This document shows, in pieces, positions 38,965-48,938 of a stretch of 64,000 nucleotides of DNA. The position numbers were made by a program, and so were the translations under genes. The notes beneath the pieces are model-generated. The model was not told where the DNA came from. It did no database searches and saw only the letters and a list, made by a program, of their open reading frames with translations. The stretch is taken from contig CAZXYS010000016.1 of NCBI GenBank assembly GCA_964645005.1, forward strand, positions 1 to 64,000. The letters are read 5' to 3'. The DNA is from CAZXYS01 sp964645005. Its GTDB lineage: Bacteria > Bacteroidota > Ignavibacteria > Kapaibacteriales > UBA2268. Positions within the stretch are counted from its first letter, which is position 1, and each line of letters begins with the position of its first letter.

Positions 38965-39317
38965 CGTTTACTCCGTTATACAAAATTTACATTTTATTAA
39001 CATAAAAATCTATTTGATTATTTCCAAGAAGATTAAAACAAAGATTTTCTCAGGTTGTAAATTTTTTTAACCCGGAAAATTCATTATAAGAATTCCCTCA
39101 TCCCTAATCCCTTCTTCCAAGTGGAGAAGGGACTTTCATTGTAATAAGAAATTCTTACACCCTCCTCCCGACGAAAGAAGGGCTGGGGATGAGGGTGAAT
39201 AAGAGATTGTTTATGTTCTTAATGCAAAATTTGTGTTTAAATAATACATTTTACATTACTTCGTTGTTCCTATGCAATTAATTTTCTGAGAATGTAGAAC
39301 TTGAATGTAGATTAATA
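38965..39317. repeat. Hairpin-rich intergenic repeat
   Basis: This gap between divergent genes contains an inverted repeat, CCCTCATCCC at 39095-39104 and its complement at 39186-39195, enclosing a smaller hairpin (CCCTTCT at 39109-39115 with 39125-39131). The rest is AT-rich and must hold promoters for the FG-GAP gene and lon. No ORF is seen. Such CCCTCATCCC elements are common in bacterial intergenic DNA, but their function is not evident. Confidence 0.55.
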
Positions 39318-41804
39318 ATGAAAGAAAAAGAAGATTTTTTAACTTCCTTAGACAATGTAGATAAATCAGATGTCAATGCACCGAAGAGGTTAACTGTACT
39401 ACCCCTGAGGGACATAGTAATATTTCCGAATATGATTTTTCCTGTATTAATAGGTCGCAGTTCATCACTAAAGGCAGTTTCCGAAGCTGTTGAGCGCGAT
39501 AAATTTATTTTTGTTTCTGCTCAAAGGAATCCTGAAGTCGAGGAACCTGGTGTTGAGGACATCTATAGAAACGGTACAATTTCCAAGATAATTCAAATCA
39601 TGCGTCTTCCTAACAATTTACTGAAGGTTCTTATTGACGGTTTGTTTCAGGCAAAGATCAAGCGTAAGATCAAGAATGAAGAGTTTATGGAAGCCAATGT
39701 CGAACAAATCGAGCAGTTTTTTGATGAAAATGACCGCGAACTGCAGGCATTGGTCCGTCATACATCCGAACAGTTCACCCAATATGTCCGCAACAGCCAG
39801 AATCTTCCCCCCGATATGATCGGAGCTTTCGAAAATATCGAAGATCCTGTTAAAAGACTCTTTTACGCAGCTTCAAACTTGCAAGCCAAAGTTGAGACCA
39901 AACAAAAATTACTTGAAGAAAATGACCTTAAAAAGCAGTACTTCGAGTTATCCTCTATACTTACCTCCGAACTTGAAATGCTGAATCTCGAAAATGAAAT
40001 TGACTCAAAAGTCCACGACCAAATCCAGAAAACCCAGAAGAAATTTTATATCCAGGAACAAATTAGAGCTCTACAAAAAGAACTGGGTGAAGAAGAAGGA
40101 CTTCCCCCTGAACTTCAAAACATAAAAAAGGCGATAGACGATTCCGATATGCCTGAAGAAGTTTATAACAAAGCTATGGAGGAATTCGAAAAGCTGAAGA
40201 AAACCCCATCCATGTCGCCTGAATTTTCAGTTAACAGAAATTATCTCGAAACTTTGTCACAGGTTCCATGGAGAAAAAGAACTGATGATAATCTTGATAT
40301 CGAGCATGTCCGAAAAATACTCGACGAAGACCACTACGATCTTGAAAAACCCAAAGATCGTATACTTGAATTCATTGCCGTATTAAATCTTACTGACACC
40401 ATCAAACGCCAGATTCTGTGTTTTGTAGGTCCACCGGGAGTAGGTAAGACCTCTCTGGCAAAATCCATAGCACGTGCGCTTGGAAGAAATTTCGTCAGAT
40501 TTTCTCTCGGCGGTATTCGCGATGAAGCAGAGATCCGCGGGCACAGGCGCACTTACATCGGTTCTATGCCCGGAAAGATCATTCAATCCATGAAAAGAGC
40601 CGGCACTGTAAATCCGGTAATTTTACTTGACGAAGTGGATAAAATGTCAATGGATTTCCGCGGCGATCCCTCATCCGCACTGCTTGAAGTACTTGATCCG
40701 GAGCAAAATGTCGCTTTTAATGACCACTATCTGGAAGTAGATTACGATTTATCCAATGTAATGTTTATAACTACGGCAAATGTTCGCTACGATATTCCTC
40801 TTCCTTTGCAGGATCGTATGGAAATAATCGATCTGAACAGTTATCTCGATCCCCAAAAACTTCAAATAGCTAAGCGTCATCTCATCCTCAAACTGTTGAA
40901 AGAATATGGACTGGAGAACTTTGATATCGATCTTAAAGATGAAGCTGTCATGAAGATCATCAGGGAATATACCCGCGAAGCTGGCGTGCGCCAGCTTGAA
41001 AGAACACTTGCCTCTGTTTTTAGAAAACTCGCCAAAGACGTCGTTTCCGGTTATGATCAAAGACGCAGGAAAAAAGACGGAAACGGTGATAAACGTATAG
41101 CGCTTTATACCAATCCCAATTTTAAGCGCTCAGTTAAAAACAGAAAATTTGTTATTGACGCCGATAAGATAGAGGACTACCTAAAAGCGCCGAAATTCAA
41201 AGATAAGCACGAAGACCTGGAGGATAAGATCGGTGTTGCAATGGGCTTATCATGGACAAGTGTAGGTGGAGCCACCCTGCCGATTGAAGTTACATTCATG
41301 CCCGGCAATGAGAGATTGACTCTCACAGGCAAACTTGGCGAAGTAATGAAAGAATCCGCTACTGCAGCACTTTCATACATCCGTTCCAACTACAAAAAGC
41401 TCGATCTCCCTGAAAACTTCAACAAAAAGAAGGAGATACATGTCCACGTTCCGGAAGGTGCTATACCGAAAGATGGTCCATCAGCAGGACTTACTATGGC
41501 GTTAGCGCTTATCTCAGCAGCAGCAAAACGTGAGCTTCGCGGCGACATCGCCATGACTGGTGAGATAACACTCCGCGGACAAGTACTCCCTGTAGGCGGG
41601 CTAAACGAGAAACTTCTTGCCGCAAAGAAAGCCGGTATCAAAGACGTGCTTGTTCCTGCTGACAATAAGCGTGATATCGAGGACATTGATAACGATATCA
41701 AAGAAGAACTCAATATAATCCCTGTGAAAAATATTGATGAAGCTCATCAATATGCATTCAGGAACTGGAAACCAAATTCTGAAAAAGAAGAAACTGAAAA
41801 TTAA
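39318..41804 (+). CDS. lon: ATP-dependent protease Lon
   Basis: This 828-residue protein has an N-terminal substrate-binding domain starting LTVLPLRDIVIFPNMIFPVLIGR (about 24-45), a coiled middle part, an AAA+ module with Walker A GPPGVGKT at 371-378 and Walker B ILLDEVDKM, and a C-terminal protease domain. The catalytic dyad is Ser722 (PKDGPSAG) and Lys765 (GGLNEKLLAAKK). Lon degrades misfolded and selected regulatory proteins. Length and order match Lon. It is divergent from the FG-GAP gene; a nucleoside transporter is convergent downstream. Confidence 0.97.
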   Translation: MKEKEDFLTSLDNVDKSDVNAPKRLTVLPLRDIVIFPNMIFPVLIGRSSSLKAVSEAVERDKFIFVSAQRNPEVEEPGVEDIYRNGTISKIIQIMRLPNNLLKVLIDGLFQAKIKRKIKNEEFMEANVEQIEQFFDENDRELQALVRHTSEQFTQYVRNSQNLPPDMIGAFENIEDPVKRLFYAASNLQAKVETKQKLLEENDLKKQYFELSSILTSELEMLNLENEIDSKVHDQIQKTQKKFYIQEQIRALQKELGEEEGLPPELQNIKKAIDDSDMPEEVYNKAMEEFEKLKKTPSMSPEFSVNRNYLETLSQVPWRKRTDDNLDIEHVRKILDEDHYDLEKPKDRILEFIAVLNLTDTIKRQILCFVGPPGVGKTSLAKSIARALGRNFVRFSLGGIRDEAEIRGHRRTYIGSMPGKIIQSMKRAGTVNPVILLDEVDKMSMDFRGDPSSALLEVLDPEQNVAFNDHYLEVDYDLSNVMFITTANVRYDIPLPLQDRMEIIDLNSYLDPQKLQIAKRHLILKLLKEYGLENFDIDLKDEAVMKIIREYTREAGVRQLERTLASVFRKLAKDVVSGYDQRRRKKDGNGDKRIALYTNPNFKRSVKNRKFVIDADKIEDYLKAPKFKDKHEDLEDKIGVAMGLSWTSVGGATLPIEVTFMPGNERLTLTGKLGEVMKESATAALSYIRSNYKKLDLPENFNKKKEIHVHVPEGAIPKDGPSAGLTMALALISAAAKRELRGDIAMTGEITLRGQVLPVGGLNEKLLAAKKAGIKDVLVPADNKRDIEDIDNDIKEELNIIPVKNIDEAHQYAFRNWKPNSEKEETEN

Positions 41805-41842
41805 ATTCAGTATCTACACAAAACACAAACATCATATAAACA

Positions 41843-43093
41843 TCATATAAACAAGCTCGCAATCGTCGCTGTCAGCATATTCACCAGAGCGCCGATGAAC
41901 ATAGCACGCAGTCCGAGCGAGGCAAACTCCGAGCGTCGTTCCGGCGCCATAGCGCCGAGTCCGCCGATCTGTATAGCTATCGAGCCGAAATTTGCAAAAC
42001 CACAGAGCGCGAATGTAGCGAGCTTCATAGTTCTCTCGCTTATAGCGCCCGATTCTATCATTTTCATAAGCTCGGTATAGGCGATGAATTCATTTATGCT
42101 GATCTTTGTCCCCAAAAGACTCCCGAACGCCCGAGCTTCTTCCGATGGTATAGATAGCAAATATGCAAAAGGCTGAAATATGAAGCCAAAAAGCTGATTA
42201 AGACTTTCCGGAAACCACGTGATTCCGATAGGTAAGAGCCATGCATGAACCTGCCCGAGAATAGCATCCAGAAAAGCGATTATTGCAACGAAAGCAATTA
42301 GCATGGCGATAATATTCAGTGACAGCTTCATACCTGTCCCGGCGCCGGAAGTGAGCGCATCCAGCAGATTTTTCGTATCGCCGGTTTTCACTTCGAAGAT
42401 ATCTTTTACCGAGCGCCCTTCACCCTCGGGGGGGATAAGCACTTTCGACAGCATCAACCCGCCCGGCGCAGAGATCAGGCTCGCAGTAATGAGAATCGAG
42501 GCATCAATCCCCATAGCAATATACGCGGACATAACGCCGCCGGCAATTGTAGCAAAGCCGCCTGTCATAATTGAGTTCAACTCGGAACGGGAAGCATCCC
42601 CGAGATAATGCCGCACCATTAGCGGCGCTTCAGTCTGTCCGATGAAGATATTACCAGACGCCGACAGAGATTCTATCCCGCTCGTACCCATCGTCTTCTG
42701 CATCAGGAAAGCAGCGCCATAAACCAGCCTCTGCATTATTCCGTAATGGTAAAGCACGGAAACAATGGCTGAAAAGAATATCACCGTGGCTGCTATGATT
42801 ATCCCGATTTGCAGCCCGAATTTATCTACATTTTCATCTTTTGCGAGGTCGCCGAAAACAAGATGGGCACCTTCCTTACTGTAATTCAAAAATTGCGTAA
42901 CCTGATCGCCAAGCCATTTAAAGATTGTGACACCAACCGGCACATAGAGAATAAACACCGCAGCGATCAATTGCAGCGCCAGCCCCCAGATAACTATGCG
43001 CCAGGGGAAATCTCTTTTTCTCTCGGATAGCAGCCATACAAGAAGAAATATAAATACAATCCCCCCGATACTTACAAGCTTTTGAATTATCAT
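41843..43093 (-). CDS. Concentrative nucleoside transporter (NupC/CNT family)
   Basis: This 416-residue membrane protein starts with a hydrophobic segment (GGIVFIFLLVWLLSERKR), then family motifs: SASGNIFIGQTEAPLMVRHYL and MTGGFATIAGGVMSAYIAMG. These are the nucleoside-binding helical-hairpin region of the CNT family. It is predicted to import nucleosides using a sodium or proton gradient, though the ion cannot be told here. It is on the same strand as the restriction-modification gene, 34 nt downstream of its stop, so transcription may be shared. An 11-nt tandem repeat (AACATCATATA) overlaps the stop. Confidence 0.9.
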   Translation of the reverse strand: MIIQKLVSIGGIVFIFLLVWLLSERKRDFPWRIVIWGLALQLIAAVFILYVPVGVTIFKWLGDQVTQFLNYSKEGAHLVFGDLAKDENVDKFGLQIGIIIAATVIFFSAIVSVLYHYGIMQRLVYGAAFLMQKTMGTSGIESLSASGNIFIGQTEAPLMVRHYLGDASRSELNSIMTGGFATIAGGVMSAYIAMGIDASILITASLISAPGGLMLSKVLIPPEGEGRSVKDIFEVKTGDTKNLLDALTSGAGTGMKLSLNIIAMLIAFVAIIAFLDAILGQVHAWLLPIGITWFPESLNQLFGFIFQPFAYLLSIPSEEARAFGSLLGTKISINEFIAYTELMKMIESGAISERTMKLATFALCGFANFGSIAIQIGGLGAMAPERRSEFASLGLRAMFIGALVNMLTATIASLFI

Positions 43094-43127
43094 AGATCCT
43101 GTTTATTATAGTATTATTTGTTCAAAT

Positions 43128-46100
43128 TTAAAAATCAATGAGATTTTTTTCAATTCCCGGATAGATATCATCAATTTCTCTCTGAATATCAATGGTTTTA
43201 CTCAGCGCAGAAACTATCCGACAGTACAGCGGCGCATTTTCCATATTCCTGCCCTTCCGGTCCTTCAGGTACTTATGCAGCACCTGGTAACCGCCGATAT
43301 GATAGTTCCACACATCCGGCGCTATTCCCTCGAAATACTTCTCTTTGTTAATATAAATCCGCTGTTCGTCTTCGCTATAAACGATTCTATCAATTTTGTC
43401 ATTGGTACCGGCGCCCTGGTATTTAGCTGCAGGCTTATCTAAAAGCGGACTTTTAAGCAGGTGCAGCTCGGCGATTTTCTTACCTAAATCGCTCATTTTT
43501 TTAAATGTATTATGATCAGAAGTAAAGGGAACACGCGGGAAGTCTATTTTGAGGAATTCCGCATAAGTTTCACGATAGATGTTACTGTAGAATATGCCGT
43601 AAATGTAGTAGAGAATTTGTTCGGGGGTGGGTCTTTTATTGTAATTATTTTCTAATGTCTCAAAAACAATGGTTGCTATATTTGGTTCTTTACCATAAGA
43701 AGCTGCAGGCTCAAATACCATCATTACATTTGTGTTAGGCTTTGGATTATTATCAACTTTATTATTATAAAGATATAGTGGAGCTTGCTGTATTATGCCT
43801 TTGCTGCTGAAAAACGTTCGATTATCTACCATATATTCTGAAACTAAGAAATGCGTATAGGGTATGTTACCCGAAAACTGTCTCATAAAACACAACGAGA
43901 TATTTTCTTCGAGTAAATTGTGCATTAAATCCGGCCTCCCCCAATCTACCATTGTTTCCGTGTAATAAATCTTTCTGAAGTCAAACGGGCGATAGAGTAT
44001 AGTTTGGAAATATGATTCCCGGTCAGGATCTTCAGACAATTTTTTTCTTGCCGATGTTAGTTTCCAACCTCTTGTATCTTTTAGATTAAAGGTCTTTTTA
44101 ATGATCTCATCTGGGATTGCAAGATTTCTAAATTGCCTAATTCTGTTTTTTATCTCTTCTTTGTTAAAGCCAATAACAAATTTATCCCTTGCGGTAACGA
44201 TACCAGTTACATTAACCGGGAAAATTTCGTTAATTTTTTTCCAATTTAAATATTTTTGAATATGAGACACATTATAAGGAATGAAAAAATACCATGGAGA
44301 AGATGGCTTAATGGATTTGTAATTTCGTTTTGAAAACTTGTGTTTATCCAGCCAATTGTATTTACTTTCTCGTGAACCATAGAGATCAGAATGATAAACT
44401 CTTGTTTTTTTTGACTTCTTGTTTTTCACAAATATTACAATAGCCACACCCTGACGTATGTCAAATACATTTTCATCTTTGCCGCCCTCAGGTGTGGTTT
44501 CTTTTTTCAGGCTATTGCCATGCAAATCAATAATGTAAATCTCGTCAAAAGTCTTCATGAGACTTTGCCGCATACCCCTGAAAGTAGGATTATCCAAATA
44601 GCTGTGATTGGTAATCATTCCAACGATTCCATAACCGTTTTTTTGGATTTTCCATTGAGCAAAACGAATAAACTTAACATAATCATCTTGAAGCCATATT
44701 TTTCTTTCTCCTAAGGGCTGTCCGTCAACTTTGTAATAACTTTGTGTTCCCTCGATATCCTCTTTTAGCAGTTGTTCTGTCCACTGATTCATATTTGCTG
44801 AGATACCGCTATAGGGAGGATTTCCAAGTATAATCAGCAGCGGTTCTTCTTTTTTGATTTGATTGGCATGATAACTTTCCTCACTTAAAGATGAAATGCC
44901 CGGAATAGATACCTGCTCGATTTCTTCCATTTCCAGAGTGTTGGTTAAATAAAGCTTGAATCGCTCATCATCCGACAATTTATATCCAATCTCATCAAGG
45001 GTAAATGCGATTTTCAGGTGACCTATGGCATAAGGCGCCATCATAAGCTCAAATGCATGAAAATTTGCAAGAATATGAGACTTAATCCAATGATTTAATC
45101 CCCCTCTGCCGTATTTTTCGATAAACTCATCTGCTGCAAGCCTAATCGCTTCTGAGGGAAAGGTCAAAGTGCCTCCTGAAGGATCCAACAATTTAACTTC
45201 TTCGCTGGCTAAGCCGTCCGGCAATTCAAAATGTGATTTTAAAATGGAATGAATAGAGCGAGTTATATAACCGACAACAGGTTCCGGTGTATAATACACG
45301 CCTCGTCGTTCGCGAATTTCAGGATCATAAGTCGTTAGAAATGTCTCGTAAAAATGAATGATAGGATCTCTGCCTCTGCCTTGATTTTTATATTCAATAA
45401 GGATCTTTTCGGCGTCAGCGCTATTCAAAAGTTCAGCAATATCATCAACAATTATTTGCAATGACTTCGGCGGTTCTTCTAAAGAAATAAAGCGGAACAG
45501 ATCACGCAAAATGCCAATTGTAGAAGGGATATAGTCAAATGCCAGTTTCCGGTTGAATTCATTCTCAGCTCTGGTTCTTGCAGCAAACAATCCGTAAGTA
45601 ATTGTCTGAGCGTATAGATCGGCAAATTGCTTCTCAGTTAAAGTCGAAATCAGATATTTTTTGAAAGCCTCATAGAATCCAATTATTTGTTTATAGCCCT
45701 TGCTGCCGTTATCCTGCAATTCCATAGCTATTACTTCATCGCGCAGAAAGCGCGTTCGCTTTGCTAATTCTTCAGCCAACGCATGTGAAGTTTTAAATTG
45801 CGGCAGTGAAAAAGCAAAAAACCTGTCAAGACATTCCTTGAATTTGTCAGCATTTTCGGCAGGCGGTGGGGTTTTCAGTCTATCTGAAATAGCTGGACGA
45901 CCGACCAATACTTGAGAAACCAACTCTCCGTTTCTATACAACCGGAACTCATAGAAATTTGTCAGGATAACATTGGGGAAAGTATCAATATACCGCTGTA
46001 GTTGTTTTGAAGTTTCAACCTGGTCAAGGTTTGTTACTGCAGGGTTTTTAGCTTCGATGTACCCGGTTATATGCGTTCTTCCGTCCCAGATACGGAAATC

Positions 46101-46283
46101 CGGATTACCTGCTTCGGTTTTCTTGGGAAGAATAGTAATATCAACGTTTTTTATTTCCTGAATTTCGGCATATTGTTTAATAAGAATGTCAAGGTGACCG
46201 TAGAAGCTTTCTTCTCTTGCGTCACCGTGAAGGGAAGTCTGAGTGATGTTTTCAAGATATTGATTTAATAATTTTTCCACCAA
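43128..46283 (-). CDS. Single-chain restriction-modification enzyme (type IIG-like)
   Basis: This 1051-residue protein unites three parts. The N-terminus has a PD-(D/E)xK-like nuclease signature, D62 in GNPDFRIW and E77-A-K79 in GYIEAK. The middle is an N6-adenine methyltransferase: motif I is LLDPSGGTLTFP (D367), and motif IV is NPPY at 488-491. The entry segment YYTPEPVVGYITRSI lies just upstream of motif I. The C-terminal ~400 residues should hold the target-recognition domain. A helicase region, as in LlaGI-like type ISP enzymes, is absent, so a type IIG-like RM enzyme is more likely. It would methylate self DNA and cut unmethylated DNA. No separate specificity subunit is present. Confidence 0.82.
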   Translation of the reverse strand: MVEKLLNQYLENITQTSLHGDAREESFYGHLDILIKQYAEIQEIKNVDITILPKKTEAGNPDFRIWDGRTHITGYIEAKNPAVTNLDQVETSKQLQRYIDTFPNVILTNFYEFRLYRNGELVSQVLVGRPAISDRLKTPPPAENADKFKECLDRFFAFSLPQFKTSHALAEELAKRTRFLRDEVIAMELQDNGSKGYKQIIGFYEAFKKYLISTLTEKQFADLYAQTITYGLFAARTRAENEFNRKLAFDYIPSTIGILRDLFRFISLEEPPKSLQIIVDDIAELLNSADAEKILIEYKNQGRGRDPIIHFYETFLTTYDPEIRERRGVYYTPEPVVGYITRSIHSILKSHFELPDGLASEEVKLLDPSGGTLTFPSEAIRLAADEFIEKYGRGGLNHWIKSHILANFHAFELMMAPYAIGHLKIAFTLDEIGYKLSDDERFKLYLTNTLEMEEIEQVSIPGISSLSEESYHANQIKKEEPLLIILGNPPYSGISANMNQWTEQLLKEDIEGTQSYYKVDGQPLGERKIWLQDDYVKFIRFAQWKIQKNGYGIVGMITNHSYLDNPTFRGMRQSLMKTFDEIYIIDLHGNSLKKETTPEGGKDENVFDIRQGVAIVIFVKNKKSKKTRVYHSDLYGSRESKYNWLDKHKFSKRNYKSIKPSSPWYFFIPYNVSHIQKYLNWKKINEIFPVNVTGIVTARDKFVIGFNKEEIKNRIRQFRNLAIPDEIIKKTFNLKDTRGWKLTSARKKLSEDPDRESYFQTILYRPFDFRKIYYTETMVDWGRPDLMHNLLEENISLCFMRQFSGNIPYTHFLVSEYMVDNRTFFSSKGIIQQAPLYLYNNKVDNNPKPNTNVMMVFEPAASYGKEPNIATIVFETLENNYNKRPTPEQILYYIYGIFYSNIYRETYAEFLKIDFPRVPFTSDHNTFKKMSDLGKKIAELHLLKSPLLDKPAAKYQGAGTNDKIDRIVYSEDEQRIYINKEKYFEGIAPDVWNYHIGGYQVLHKYLKDRKGRNMENAPLYCRIVSALSKTIDIQREIDDIYPGIEKNLIDF

Positions 46284-46896
46284 ATAATCTATCCCAATGT
46301 TTAATCATTTATCCCGGAATTACATTAAATCAAATTTATAAATTTTTGAGGTGATTAGCAATTATAAAAGCTGTAAATTTTAAATATTTTATTATTCTCA
46401 TCTCATAAACCCGGATATTACATTTCAATTCATCATTTTAGAAAAACCACCCCGTAAAGCCTTCGGCTTCACTCCCCTCCTTACTAAGGAGGGGAAAAGA
46501 AGGGGTGGTTAATTTCTTAGTGTCTAAATTGTTTATGCTAATGAAAGAATAATCTAATGAAAAATCCCATCTAACACTTTTGTAAGCACAAGTCTCCCAT
46601 AGGTTTATCAAAACCAGGGGTTAAATAAGAATCCACCCCGCCCTCGCCACGCTCGGGCACCCCTCAAAGATGGGAATTTAAATGAGTTAGCTGTTTTTTG
46701 CCACAAATGCAAGTTTGTATTGTGAATATGGGATAAATGTACATCAATTTACATTCTTATTATTAGGCAATAACGATAGAGATCGAGAAAAATAACCAGT
46801 AGCCAGTAGCCAGCAGCCGTTAGCCTTTAACCATCTTTCCATCAGCAATAACATTCAAAACATAGAATCAACTTATCTTTGCGAATAAGCTCAACA
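46284..46896. repeat. Intergenic region with nested hairpin repeats
   Basis: This 613-nt spacer has no gene I can support. At 46445-46510 an outer 9-bp inverted repeat (AACCACCCC with its complement) encloses two inner hairpins: AAGCC-TTC-GGCTT (46457-46469) and CCCCTCCTTA with its complement (46474-46494). A degenerate relative, rich in CCACCCC and CTCGCC, lies at about 46633-46674. A short CAGTAGC-type tandem repeat occurs at 46797-46817. The rest is AT-rich. The spacer should carry the promoter of the restriction-modification gene, which starts at 46283 and reads away from this region. Confidence 0.5.
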
Positions 46897-48729
46897 TCAT
46901 TCCACCGTCACACTTTTCGCCAGATTTCGAGGCTGGTCTATCTCGCGCCCCAGTTCCTTCGCCACATAGTATGACATTAGCTGTAGAGGTATTGCAGTAA
47001 GAATAGGCGTCAACTGCGGCAGAGTATTCGGTATATATATCACGTGATTGGCGACTTCCTTGATTTTCTCGTCGCCTTCGCTGGCTATGGCTATGACTTT
47101 GCCTTTTCGGGTTCTTACTTCTTCGATATTCGAGAGGATCTTATCGTAGATCTCGTCCTGCGTTGCGATGAAGACTACAGGCATATTCTCGTCGATCAAA
47201 GCTATTGGACCATGCTTCATTTCTGCGGCGGGGTAGCCTTCCGCGTGGATATAGGAAATTTCCTTGAGTTTCAGGGCGCCTTCGAGGGCTGCCGGGAAGT
47301 TATACCCTCGCCCAAGATAGAGAAAATTCTTTGCACGGGCATATTCCTTTGCGATAGCCTGAACTTCCTCCGAACGATCGAGGATATACTGTATCTTCTG
47401 CGGAATTTCAGAAAGCTCTTTAGCCAGAGTCTTACCTTCGAGCAGGGAAAGCTTCTTCATCCTGCCAAGAAGCAGAGCAACCAACGTCAGCACTGCCAAC
47501 TGCGAAGTAAATGCCTTTGTCGAGGCCACGCCAATTTCAGGTCCGGCGTGGATGTAGATACCCGCTTCCGTCTCGCGCGCGATAGAACTGCCGACCGCAT
47601 TGACAATCCCAAGTACGGTCGCCCCCTTATGCTTGGCTTCCTGCACTGCGGCAAGAGTGTCAGCTGTTTCGCCGCTCTGCGATATAGCGAAAACGACATC
47701 ATCCGAGTGCAGCACTGGGCTTCTGTACCTGAATTCCGAAGCATACTCCACCTCGACAGGTATGCCCGCTAACGATTCGATCATATACTCGCCGACCAGC
47801 GCCGCATGCCATGAAGTTCCGCAGGCAGTGATGATTATCCTTTTCGCATTGCGCAGCTTGTCGAGGACATTCCTGATACCGCCCAGCTTCACGTTCCCTT
47901 CGTCGAGAAGCAGCCTGCCGCGGAAAGCATCCTGGATAGTTTCCGGCTGCTCGTGAATCTCTTTAAGCATGAAGTGCTCGAAGCCGCTCTTTTCGATTTG
48001 TTCTAAGTTAAACTCAATTTCATAGATCTGGTTAGTAGTCTGGCGGTTATCAATCGTCTTCGTATTGAAATCATTACCACGTATGATAGCCATTTCATTA
48101 TCGGAAATATATATCACTTGACGCGTATGCTGGATAATAGCCGCGGCGTCGGAAGCAGCGACATATTCATCGTCGCCAATACCAAGAACCATAGGGCTGC
48201 CCCGCCGAGCCACAATCAATGTTTCCGGCTCATAAGCCGAGACGACTGCAATACCGAATGTACCGTCAATCTCTGCAAGAGCAAGTCTAATAGCTGCTTC
48301 CAGATCCTTTATCTGGTCGTACATTGCGCCGATAAACACGGCGAGGACTTCCGTATCGGTATCGGAAGTGAATTTATAGCCATCCTGAATAAGTTTCTTC
48401 TTGATTGCAGAATAATTCTCAATTATGCCGTTATGTACGAGTGAAATTTTTTCCGAATTATCCATATGTGGATGGGCATTAATATCGTTCGGAACGCCGT
48501 GTGTTGCCCAGCGGGTGTGTGCTATTCCGACTTTTGCATCGAAGTCTCTTCCGTTTAGTCGGCTTTCAAGCTCGCGGACTTTACCGGCTTGTTTAACTGT
48601 GGTGATGCCGCCGTTTTCCAGCAGAGACATCCCTGCCGAGTCATAACCGCGGTATTCCAGCCTTTTCAAACCATTCATCAGCACTGACGAGGCTTTCTGA
48701 TTTCCGATATATCCGACTATTCCGCACAT
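46897..48729 (-). CDS. glmS: Glutamine-fructose-6-phosphate aminotransferase GlmS
   Basis: This 610-residue protein has the start MCGIVGYIG, with Cys2 as the glutaminase nucleophile, and the RWATHG segment of the N-terminal amidotransferase domain. Two SIS domains follow, with ITACGTSWHAALVGEYMIE and the SQSGETADTL loop. The C-terminus LAKSVTVE includes the conserved Lys that forms a Schiff base with fructose 6-phosphate. It makes glucosamine 6-phosphate, the first committed step to UDP-GlcNAc, for peptidoglycan and LPS. No glmS ribozyme could be recognised upstream. Confidence 0.97.
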   Translation of the reverse strand: MCGIVGYIGNQKASSVLMNGLKRLEYRGYDSAGMSLLENGGITTVKQAGKVRELESRLNGRDFDAKVGIAHTRWATHGVPNDINAHPHMDNSEKISLVHNGIIENYSAIKKKLIQDGYKFTSDTDTEVLAVFIGAMYDQIKDLEAAIRLALAEIDGTFGIAVVSAYEPETLIVARRGSPMVLGIGDDEYVAASDAAAIIQHTRQVIYISDNEMAIIRGNDFNTKTIDNRQTTNQIYEIEFNLEQIEKSGFEHFMLKEIHEQPETIQDAFRGRLLLDEGNVKLGGIRNVLDKLRNAKRIIITACGTSWHAALVGEYMIESLAGIPVEVEYASEFRYRSPVLHSDDVVFAISQSGETADTLAAVQEAKHKGATVLGIVNAVGSSIARETEAGIYIHAGPEIGVASTKAFTSQLAVLTLVALLLGRMKKLSLLEGKTLAKELSEIPQKIQYILDRSEEVQAIAKEYARAKNFLYLGRGYNFPAALEGALKLKEISYIHAEGYPAAEMKHGPIALIDENMPVVFIATQDEIYDKILSNIEEVRTRKGKVIAIASEGDEKIKEVANHVIYIPNTLPQLTPILTAIPLQLMSYYVAKELGREIDQPRNLAKSVTVE

Positions 48730-48938
48730 ATTTATCTACCAGTTTTGTTAAGATTCTATAAATTAAGACGATTAAAAATTAATATTTTACAAAACTACAA
48801 TTTTTTATCTGAACTCAGAAAAATTCATTATATTGGAATTATAGATGAACGCTAAATAATATTGTTATAATATGTAAATATGTTTTAAATAAATGTCTTT
48901 AAATTCCATGATTTATTTACTGTTAGAGATAATATAAA

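Noticed and set aside
41828..41850. 11-nt tandem repeat AACATCATATA at the end of the nucleoside transporter gene
   Set aside because: Only two copies; it overlaps the stop codon and has no further evidence of function.
42205..42225. CACGTG-centred site in the nucleoside transporter gene, as a parS candidate
   Set aside because: The arms around CACGTG do not form the parS palindrome, and the site is inside a coding region with no supporting copies.
46797..46824. CAGTAGC tandem tract as a CRISPR array
   Set aside because: Units of 7 nt without spacers do not form a CRISPR array; there is no cas gene.
48730..48938. glmS ribozyme or riboswitch before glmS
   Set aside because: The region is AT-rich and shows no ribozyme-like core.
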